Part shown: positions 61,501-64,000 of the stretch, one piece after another
How the letters are laid out: every line of letters starts with the position of its first letter
Numbering within the stretch: position 1 is the stretch's first letter
NCBI RefSeq assembly: GCF_030272615.1
Contig: NC_081414.1
Location: 333,919,427-333,983,426, forward strand
Origin: Cryptomeria japonica
Lineage: Eukaryota; Streptophyta; Pinopsida; Cupressales; Cupressaceae
Reading direction: 5' to 3'
DNA: 64,000 nt
Translations under genes and position numbers: made by a program
Notes under the pieces: model-generated
What the model was told of the DNA's origin: nothing
Database searches by the model: none
Seen by the model: the letters and a program-made list of their open reading frames with translations, nothing else

Positions 61501-63444
61501 ATGGATTGCACTTGAACTTTGTACTTTTGTCTAAGGATTTTCACAAAATTTTCCTTATTTTCCTCTCCTATCAAAGTCAGAAAATCCAACCTTCACAAGG
61601 AATTTTCCTTGTTAAGACATTGAATTTTCATTATTTTTGCACACTTAGCATTATTTTCCAAATCCTCACACTTCTTCAACAATTCTCCTTGACAACATTT
61701 ACAGAATTTTACAACTTTTGACAACTTTCGACAAAATTAACAATTTTTCAAGCTTTTGACAACATTTCTTGCACTTTGACAATATTAAGCAATTTGACCC
61801 TCAATCGTTGGCTCGGACGTTTGTTCATGAATTCTTGACTTGATCACACTAAGGACAGGACATCACACTCCTAAGACATTCCAAGGGTTGCTCAACACAC
61901 CTAACCCAGACCGACAAAACAAACCCCTCTCACAAACGAAGGTAAAGACTAAAACTATTGTCAAGCTAAGACAAAACACTAATCTAGCAAGGAAAAAAGT
62001 GCGGGTCCCCATTTGCAATGGGCCGATGTGTGAAAATGTCACAACATAGCACACGTTCAAATTCATTCCTGTGAGAACTTCATAAAGTGAAAATTATAAT
62101 TATAAACATTTTCTCAACTTACAGTATCACAGTTATTATTAGAAATTATAGTTAAATATTTCATTAAAGATGCATCCTCCAATTTATGGCATTATAAATA
62201 AAAATTAACACTCTTCAAGGACAACAATTTTCCATAAGGTGAGGAAGATATCCTTGAAAACAACAGATTAAGACACCATGAAATTTGATTAAAAAATATT
62301 GTGAAATCTAATGATCCGTTGTGTTCCCCCCAGCATCAAATGTAAGCACCTTTTGAAACAAATTAAACTTTTCCATAAAAAATCATGAAAAGAGAATAAT
62401 ACAGTAAAAAAGGGTATCTCAAGAGATTCTCAATGATCTAAAACATACCTTATTTGATTTACCCTTGACCAAATGACAACAGTAAAAAACAATTATGAAA
62501 GCATCATTTTGTAAAACCAACCTGCCCTATTCCAAGGCATCTGAGGTATACCAAGAATTAGGAGAATTTACCTACTATGATAAACAATTAGTGCACATTA
62601 AGATTCAATTTCTGTCCCAAAATAAACACCCATGGATTACTGCATTAGAAAGTAATCTGAAACATCCACAAAGACTTCACGGATCTTCTAGGCAAATGAA
62701 ATGCACAAGTTGACAAAGAGAATGATCTGGAGGGATCTGAATTATTGAGGCATTCTAAATCAGCAGTTCTCTATCACATTTATGCAATAAATTTAGCATT
62801 ACAGAGTGGAGATCTCAACTTTGAATAATCTGTTTTATGATTCTTGTTGTAGAATATGCAAACTCAAGGAAAGAAAGAAGAGATAAAGTACCTTAACCAC
62901 ATTTGCTGCACATGCAAGAGGTAGAAAAAGTGAGGGAGCTATTGAAGTTGCCAGCTCCACTAAAGCTCCTACCTCCATTAGAATATGTCCTGTGAAACGC
63001 AACTGGTCCAAGATTTATCAATGAAAATTACACTTCCTCAGCTAAACAGCAAGGTCTTTGATACTAGTAAACAGATATATGAACTGAAAATTTAGGTCAC
63101 CTGCTTTAAATTGCAATCAAACTTCTTTCCCTTTCTTGCATATAGTAACTTTCCAATCCTGCCTGCTCCATCCTATTAGAGAAAACATCTTTGTGTTCAA
63201 CCTATTGTGTTTTGAGAATATATAAGGGCTAGATGGCCTGTAATTTAAAATGCATTGCCAAGCCAGATCACCAAGCAATATTTTTCTCATATTTGCCTTT
63301 TAAAATCAAGGCATGTAAGATACCTGTTTGCAGTACCTTTATCACCCAATTAATGGCTAGAGAAGTACTCCCCTTACTTGAGACACCCAATGCATGAAGC
63401 AATGAGTGTGTCGTAAAAACACTAATGACACCTCCAAAGAAATG
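22532..63444 (-). CDS. RUS: ROOT UV-B SENSITIVE (RUS, DUF647) family protein, eight internal exons
   Basis: Coding exons from 5' to 3' on the minus strand: 63337-63444, 63101-63172, 62892-63002, 23319-23438, 23108-23209, 22891-22963, 22712-22795, 22532-22596. All have AG acceptors and GT donors, and the codon count of each exon fits its phase exactly. The joined product shows the family's conserved stretch: TTHSLLHALGVSSKG, INWVIK, DGAGRIGKLLYARKGKKFD, LFLPLACAANVVK, NIAAVSSTSTRAPIYKAFA, ENIGDITAKGES, NIADLLGTGLGILISG. RUS proteins are plant DUF647 proteins; RUS1/RUS2 act in seedling development and UV-B responses. From memory this one is closest to the RUS6 clade, but the paralogue is not settled. 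The first and last exons lie outside the window. No stop or frameshift was found, so the gene appears functional. Confidence 0.92.
22712..22795 (-). CDS. RUS: RUS exon 7 (84 bp, phase 1-1)
   Basis: Acceptor TGTGCAG, donor CTTG|GTACTA. Encodes GQVPSVYEANSKE and CIFTFPWPRQMDVEL. VPS..E and IF.FPW are conserved in the family. Confidence 0.88.
22891..22963 (-). CDS. RUS: RUS exon 6 (73 bp, phase 0-1)
   Basis: Acceptor TTTCCAG, donor ACAG|GTTTGC. Encodes VKAVILPTMNQERFGVSVQ and HFLNT plus the first base of a Gly codon, equivalent to the family's L.TLN..R....V..FL.TG segment. Confidence 0.88.
23108..23209 (-). CDS. RUS: RUS exon 5 (34 codons, phase 0-0)
   Basis: Acceptor ACTCTAG, donor GAG|GTACAT. 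Encodes LGTGLGILISGNSKQ and ILLSCGYVFSSYQE. The preceding intron is 109 bp. Confidence 0.9.
23319..23438 (-). CDS. RUS: RUS exon 4 (40 codons, phase 0-0)
   Basis: Acceptor CGATCAG, donor TTG|GTAAGC. Encodes NIAAVSSTSTRAPIYKAFAL and KENIGDITAKGESTSNIADL. Exon 3 ends VVK and exon 4 begins NIAA, continuous in related RUS proteins, so nothing coding is missing in the 39.45-kb intron. Confidence 0.93.
23439..27480. other. intron sequence left of the LINE, mostly unrecognised
   Basis: No gene was supported. 24700-24850 has several CAGCGATTCCTT / CAGTGACTCCTT phrases, and 25880-26045 has a repeat listed separately. It probably contains old repeats whose ends I cannot define. Confidence 0.5.
25880..26045. 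repeat. three degenerate copies of CCCTATTTTCACCATATATTGC-type unit
   Basis: The unit (CCCTATTTTCAC, then CATATATTGC) occurs near 25882, 25964 and 26011, interrupted by an A run and with CACCAGATAGG in the last copy. Spacing is irregular (about 45-80 bp). Confidence 0.6.
27501..28476 (+). pseudogene. LINE ORF1, gag-like RNA-binding protein
   Basis: Frame one (27501-27896) holds WKMDFILKFLPKGFFIAIF, the DUF4283-type fold of plant LINE ORF1. It shifts frame near 27.88 kb into 27871-28476, with YEKAIWIRLYNLPIEYN, IGRLLGTIIEIDLD and a CCHC-like FFCIRCRQRDHREGQRR in which the last Cys is missing. It binds LINE RNA in this family. A run of about 20 A follows at 28537. Confidence 0.75.
28826..29279 (+). 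pseudogene. LINE ORF2 5' part, endonuclease N-terminus
   Basis: The ATG at 28826 opens MKVLTWNVRGLLARQK, the conserved start of L1-type APE endonucleases (WNVRG), then stops after a few codons. Residual homology goes on to the insertion point of element B at 29284. Confidence 0.75.
29285..29330 (+). other. 5' terminal double hairpin of copy B
   Basis: TGTGA/TCACA arms then CCCCATCGCAAATGGGG; the second stem has one changed pair compared with copies F and G. Confidence 0.82.
29721..31690 (+). repeat. array of 13 hairpin units with about 167-bp period, copy B
   Basis: The unit core is ATCGCTCCTGTCCCT, 4-6 bases, AGGGACCAGGGCGAT: an imperfect inverted repeat. Cores start near 29726, 29890, 30057, 30101, 30267, 30431, 30630, 30807, 30981, 31145, 31314, 31481 and 31647. 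Between cores the sequence is largely unrelated except for words such as TTCAAGG and CAAGG. One pair is only 44 bp apart. Copy D has the same kind of array in the same element sense. Confidence 0.88.
32004..32012 (+). promoter_or_regulatory. first TATA box of copy B
   Basis: CTATATAAG followed by a G run, after an AT-rich tract (31690-31990) and 0.6 kb ahead of the ORF start. The leader that follows repeats GGGTGGTGCGAA. Copy D has TTATATAAG at the matching place. Confidence 0.65.
32607..34143 (+). pseudogene. unknown element ORF, copy B, with internal deletion
   Basis: The chosen start is the ATG at 32607 (MATPKAGASTSR), identical in copy D; the frame is open further upstream (QNLFLIMKCCVG), which D shares, so a more upstream start or an intron acceptor (TGTGTAG) is possible. 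N-terminal part matches D closely up to DAQEFIKR. Then, compared with D, about 1.7 kb is missing, the frame shifts, and it resumes at HTKDVVIPVLKVIRHTSR (33547-33768). TAG at 33766 in VINPI*DRVF is at the same place as in D. The C-terminal piece runs 33769-34143. Function unknown. Confidence 0.85.
34246..34510 (+). promoter_or_regulatory. 3' promoter cassette of copy B
   Basis: 18-bp perfect palindrome AAACCCTAATTAGGGTTT (34246-34263), the CTTGTCCATTGAT and ATCTGGACC phrases, TATA box CTATTTATACCCC (34327-34339), and AATAAA at 34502. The remaining 0.7 kb to the element end is R/U5-like if this is an LTR. Confidence 0.7.
35205..38860 (+). pseudogene. LINE ORF2 3' part: endonuclease end, RT, RNase H
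   Basis: Resumes after element B with FVDEIELVDCEPKNGLFTWN and IAERLDCFLV (endonuclease). RT: KTPGSDGFPTKFYQRCWNFI, YRPISLCNTIYK, GLCQGDPLPPFLF and catalytic SQFADDTILYGEA. A zinc-binding region follows near 37.9-38.1 kb (LYHLLLNC-like). RNase H: FKLNFAGAA, ATNNEAEFEVLACGI and YREANRVADRL; the Asp of the usual F.LN.DGA is not seen. Broken in at least four places. Confidence 0.85.
39240..41421 (+). pseudogene. unknown element ORF, copy C, N-terminus missing
   Basis: First matched residues are TDKIILLELLRHL (D: TDRIVLLEVTRQL), then SLEVCPSL, then shifted frames to 39651-40220, WVDIQIQKLKSQNAQLTFEL and a Ser/Lys-rich linker (GSKRKESDKEGSSHKKHK, a possible nuclear signal). TAG at 40218 and TAA after FLNSSRDS. 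The second part, 40375-40926 and 40930-41421, holds ATKMSKITKNN, AEQAM-like PTTEQAMENLNDTMKTV, a coiled coil and TRDHTMPRLQAMKNLPR. It lies just before the E insertion. Confidence 0.75.
42788..42838. repeat. perfect 21-bp inverted repeat, 9-base loop
   Basis: Arms 42788-42808 and 42818-42838 (GATAAATGATTGAATG... and its exact complement). It lies just inside the left end of the solo LTR. Confidence 0.88.
43281..43343. repeat. 29-bp-arm hairpin, 5-base loop
   Basis: Arms 43281-43309 and 43315-43343. Three positions differ; each is T against G, so as plus-strand RNA all 29 pairs would form with three G-U pairs. The centre reads GGTCATGTC-CATAA-GACATGACC. Confidence 0.85.
44349..44640 (+). pseudogene. 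N-terminus of unknown element ORF, copy E
   Basis: ATG at 44349 (MSTQRGISRK). LKSKIMMEWRKVGDTKLGHV matches the D residues TKIVSKWSNIGDTNLGNF. It ends soon after and the middle of the ORF is missing. D is inserted at 44665/52164; after D, 52270-52420 reads a counterpart of the D C-terminus (VTRFIEFAAKGKDKGCPLLE against VSRFIAYAKKEHWKGNKILE), so E had already lost most of the ORF before D landed (inference). Confidence 0.7.
44666..45600 (-). promoter_or_regulatory. 3' promoter cassette and terminal region of copy D
   Basis: On the minus strand: perfect palindrome AAACCCTAATTAGGGTTT (45595-45578), TATA box GCTATATATACCC (45515-45503), AATAAA (45363-45358), and about 0.7 kb to the terminus. Spacing from palindrome to TATA is about 80 bp, as in copy B. 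Confidence 0.72.
45707..46075 (-). CDS. unknown element ORF, copy D, third open segment
   Basis: In frame with the segment upstream across the TAG at 46076. Reads DKVFEVLCAILGRRI, VDLQELEDRVKVIFCKDE, VIHLEERMKNLPEIPIAEIE and KKEHWKGNKILEERLL. Mostly helical and acidic. The TAG that closes it (45707) aligns with CAG in copy B, whose frame goes on two codons to TGA, so the D end may itself be a mutation. Confidence 0.7.
   Translation of the reverse strand, partial: DKVFEVLCAILGRRIAVETDVDLQELEDRVKVIFCKDENVITNEQRDQMFATMLLIEKIKELEPGWDAALLKAFDQVIHLEERMKNLPEIPIAEIEGIVSRFIAYAKKEHWKGNKILEERLL
46076..46798 (-). CDS. unknown element ORF, copy D, second open segment (about 240 codons)
   Basis: Follows the TAG at 46799 in the same frame. 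Reads KATKMSKMIRDEIGSRKLQI, YEVETFELGPLTAEQTLDD, a coiled coil ALKDKLREEMEKNRKLEREV, LVQLMSSWIDKSHTVAIEF and HTKDVTIPVLQVIRQTSRK. Copies A, B and C have clear counterparts. No catalytic motif was seen. Confidence 0.75.
   Translation of the reverse strand, partial: EVTEKRKATKMSKMIRDEIGSRKLQIATPAVDKYEGEILAEEYEVETFELGPLTAEQTLDDATDSFEALKDKLREEMEKNRKLEREVSAWRGYFSHLNQPLRCQDPAVSPAQALPLELVGEAERVKSLVQLMSSWIDKSHTVAIEFATRMMQTIHRAIQVLEVIHNLMITVAAFAHTKDVTIPVLQVIRQTSRKVLAQEKIIDGGPHSLLQWSTLLQMKEVLFEDIRNKCNQVEEIIHPI
46799..48931 (-). CDS. unknown element ORF, copy D, first open segment (about 710 codons)
   Basis: The largest intact coding stretch in the window. I chose the ATG at 48931 (MATPKAGASTSR, as in B); the frame is open to 48976. 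Residues about 40-90 hold SKWSNIGDTNLGNFSTKKF and VARRIIESGIIKAAGFPPA. The middle holds FAYLSEEAISEALHLPEH, FQEEYRDLITLLNRVTGAPQ, FYFEKWMFYFIQVIVQGKGT, HWARMISHCLDVQLRRL, YGAWFIQFQKFTYIRVHG and LPRYPTDRIVLLEVTRQL. A low-complexity Ser/Glu/Lys region with short repeats (GNPNPRNTSEGN) and KRKERPEKRESSKKK follows, then IPDWLKERL. A pattern like plant-transposon-associated domains is suspected (PF20167-type), not proven. Not a known gag, pol or env. Confidence 0.82.
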   Translation of the reverse strand: MATPKAGASTSRPALMKEDQKNEELETKIVSKWSNIGDTNLGNFSTKKFREVPYIGKPSPVARRIIESGIIKAAGFPPAIQCHELMIECARHYDPQSRSIVSKEGDTFAYLSEEAISEALHLPEHKDMIYKSLEGARSMYEDDPDTCLSIINKNWLLKSRPRLSKISNTPHRINFQEEYRDLITLLNRVTGAPQAFYFEKWMFYFIQVIVQGKGTIHWARMISHCLDVQLRRLKATKSFHMSSYIVYALIRSFEYAGLPHRGVIGRGPGEVRVCDSYVHLHHPPGSNYKLVNDTFTMNITRTLQGGIHNRLSQDAQELVKRYGAWFIQFQKFTYIRVHGCPSPPYMLPRYPTDRIVLLEVTRQLAAYAKAFRHRHGNGVPVPIILGNSVEVCPNALAMDDAEKELALYSFSFFAMRESFDPYGYIEETVGRKYRHEPQVEDFVMNLSDDLEVKRKMHSRLPLDFIRKCKIYRVADQAQDSGRHLQSSYDRESKVVRLDWNEPEILDLDALMAPILSCTRRWVDVQHQKLREQGISMTFTLEKRPSEGGASVSEGNPNPRNTSEGNLQSISEGNPHPRGSKRKERPEKRESSKKKPEANRDRSSGTSSRQEKRTLEMEESMESMVQNDKHEEGQASQRSSSQSLQVNELHEDKNEDEVTSPLREEETLPNEIQVTETRSAIPDWLKERLTRVIVIEDEDNVIDLESLVGNS
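49441..49450 (-). promoter_or_regulatory. first TATA box of copy D
   Basis: Minus strand ACTTATATAAG, 0.5 kb ahead of the ORF start and just after the AT-rich tract that ends the hairpin array. The leader between has TTCGCACT / TTCGCTCC words like the GGTGCGAA repeats of copy B. Confidence 0.62.
49780..51710 (-). repeat. array of 13 hairpin units with about 167-bp period, copy D
   Basis: On the plus strand the core is CGCCCTGGTCCCT, 4-6 bases, AGGGACAGGAGCGA. Cores start near 49782, 49950, 50117, 50284, 50449, 50614, 50781, 50947, 50990, 51161, 51327, 51500 and 51674. Steps are 165-174 bp apart except one of 43 bp. Sense relative to the ORF is the same as in copy B. Confidence 0.88.
52118..52163 (-). 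other. 5' terminal double hairpin of copy D
   Basis: TGTGA/TCACA arms then CCCCATTAAAATGGGG: the loop is shorter than in other copies, but the seven stem pairs are kept. Confidence 0.82.
56374..57163 (+). repeat. solo LTR (790 bp), probably copia, inside copy G
   Basis: Starts TGTTGGCATTCTACACTC and ends CATTGAATCTAACA, with CCTCT at 56369-56373 and 57164-57168. Near its end it has GATTCGCC, a C run and CTCTCAGTGTC, an arrangement familiar from plant copia LTR ends. The upstream part has several ACCGACA / CCGGCATCG words. No internal region is present. Confidence 0.82.
57494..57540 (+). other. 5' terminal double hairpin of copy F
   Basis: TGTGA/TCACA arms, then CGCCCCATTGCAAATGGGG with all seven second-stem pairs intact. 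Confidence 0.85.
58497..58800 (+). repeat. 84-bp tandem repeat of copy F (3.6 units)
   Basis: Unit starts AAAATGCGCCCAAG at 58497, 58581, 58665 and 58749. The middle two are nearly identical. 84 is divisible by three, so the array is open in several frames; this is not evidence of coding. Confidence 0.92.
59091..59375 (+). repeat. 57-59-bp tandem repeat of copy F (five units)
   Basis: Unit AATTCCTTCCTTCATGACAG ... GGCTAAGTGTTGGA starts at 59091, 59148, 59206, 59265 and 59322. Confidence 0.9.
61028..61079. repeat. tandem pair of ATAGGTCCCATGGGACCTAT palindromes
   Basis: The second copy extends by one base on each side to a 22-bp perfect palindrome (61058-61079). The first (61028-61047) has one C-to-T change. 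They are separated by AGTTCCGCATT. Confidence 0.88.
62001..62046 (-). other. 5' terminal double hairpin of copy G
   Basis: TGTGA/TCACA arms, then GGCCCATTGCAAATGGGG. One base of the second stem differs (G for C). Confidence 0.8.
62047..62891 (-). other. RUS intron sequence next to exon 3
   Basis: AT-rich, no gene or repeat recognised. It is the 5' end of the giant intron. Confidence 0.6.
62892..63002 (-). CDS. RUS: RUS exon 3 (37 codons, phase 0-0)
   Basis: Acceptor GGACCAG, donor AAG|GTACTT. Encodes LRFTGHILMEVGALVELATS and IAPSLFLPLACAANVVK, a hydrophobic segment that in the family is a probable membrane stretch. It is followed by the giant intron. Confidence 0.92.
63101..63172 (-). CDS. 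RUS: RUS exon 2 (24 codons, phase 0-0)
   Basis: Acceptor CTAATAG, donor CAG|GTGACC. Encodes DGAGRIGKLLYARKGKKFDC and NLKQ, the family's DG.GR.GK segment. The preceding intron is 164 bp. Confidence 0.92.
63337..63444 (-). CDS. RUS: RUS exon 1 of those visible (36 codons, phase 0-0)
   Basis: Starts after the acceptor TTGCAG and encodes HFFGGVISVFTTHSLL, HALGVSSKG and INWVIK. The donor is AAG|GTACTG. The open frame goes on into the intron, but homology stops at the donor. Confidence 0.88.
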
Positions 63445-64000
63445 CTGCAATTAGTTCACAGGATGTTAGATATCTTTGTCAGTATTGATTACCTTCCATC
63501 CTTCAAAAGAAACAAAAAATAAATCTAATGTGATCAAAAAGGCATATGTTCAAATTCAGATTTTCTCAAATGCAAATTGAGCAAAAGGCTAGTCCATATA
63601 TCACTAGGTGCTCCATGGGATCTGCATTATACACCCTACCCCTTCACAACCCCAATTTTGTCACTTTCCAATTAGACCACCAGAAAAAAAAAACAGATCA
63701 AATTTAGGCCATCAAACATTATTGTAGAAAATTTTGCACTCCACACTAGACAAATAACAACACGCTGTACAAGAACACATGTTATAGGCTAAATTAGGAA
63801 ACACACAACAATAGGTAAATTTTTTTACATTTTGGTAAACACCACACCTATTCTAACACGAGAAATTTCTAGTCTTAATGAATAATGTCTATTTTCATTT
63901 AGAATGATAAAATTCTAGGCATCAATTGTATCCAATAGTCTCAAAACACCCAAGATTAGGCATTCAAGCATTGATAAAGATCAGAGCTATAATTTTATCC
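63445..64000 (-). other. RUS intron sequence upstream of first visible exon
   Basis: No further coding exon with RUS similarity was seen; the N-terminal exons must lie to the right of the window. Confidence 0.55.

Larger units (their letters stand above)
54396..62046 (-). mobile_element. long TG...CA element, copy G, left end missing, split by F and a solo LTR
   Basis: The minus strand starts TGTTGTGACATTTTCACACA at 62046, followed by the double hairpin. At the other side, 54396-55250 is the family's 3' region: CTCTATATAAGGC (about 55114-55127) and AACCCTAATTGG, with clear similarity to A and D. The last 100-150 bp of the family 3' end is not seen; it meets the end of copy C at 54395. A duplication partner of TAGCA (62047-62051) was not found. 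No ORF like that of D; 55250-55573 is an open frame without a recognised match. 55600-56220 and 60928-61990 are repeat-poor, unassigned element body. Confidence 0.72.
23439..62891 (-). other. giant RUS intron (about 39.45 kb)
   Basis: Bounded by the donor AAG|GTACTT of exon 3 and the acceptor CGATCAG of exon 4. It contains the LINE, elements B, C, D, E, F and G, and two solo LTRs. Neighbouring introns of the same gene are 95-164 bp, so the length comes from insertions. Confidence 0.88.

Noticed and set aside
63268-63336. Open frame running on from RUS exon 1 (VLQTGILHALIL...)
   Set aside because: It lies after a good GT donor; homology resumes in the next exon at DGAGRIGK.

Overview
This looks like a large-genome seed plant, most likely a gymnosperm: a single gene has introns of tens of kilobases filled with nested LTR retrotransposons and a LINE. 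No bacterial, organellar or RNA gene was seen. The species is inferred from genome architecture only.

Host gene. Eight consecutive coding exons on the minus strand (63444 down to 22532) encode part of a ROOT UV-B SENSITIVE (RUS, DUF647) family protein. Exon lengths, phases and GT-AG borders fit perfectly. Exons 1-3 lie at 62892-63444 and exons 4-8 at 22532-23438. Between exons 3 and 4 is an intron of about 39.45 kb. The intron after exon 8 runs off the left edge (over 22.5 kb). The start and end of the gene are outside the window.

Mobile DNA. Left edge: a Ty1/copia element (1-3293, minus) cut by the window border, then old retroelement scraps (3760-4980). Element A (5489-22052, minus, site duplication GGAAC) carries a Ty3/gypsy element of Tat type (11714-21106). 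In the giant intron: a plant L1-type LINE (27.5-39.2 kb, plus) is split by element B (29285-35204, duplication GCATG). Next comes partial element C (about 39.24-54.395 kb, plus), split by E (41442-53374), which is split by D (44666-52163, duplication AACCT). Then comes G (54396-62046, minus), split by F (57494-60922, duplication GGACT) and by a solo LTR (56374-57163, duplication CCTCT).

The main discovery candidate is the family A-G. Copies with both ends begin TG, end CA (or a mutated form) and are flanked by 5-bp duplications, as integrase-inserted LTRs are. Yet each has only one set of ends, no gag-pol and no primer-binding site. Common parts in order are: a 5' terminal double hairpin; a minisatellite that differs between copies; a first TATA box; a long unknown ORF (in A, B and D, with part in C and E); an AAACCCTAATTAGGGTTT-type palindrome; a second TATA box; a poly(A) signal; and a terminus near GTCAACA. 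They look like giant solo LTRs that encode a protein, or an undescribed non-autonomous element. The ORF shares a domain pattern with the extra ORF downstream of pol in the gypsy element inside A.
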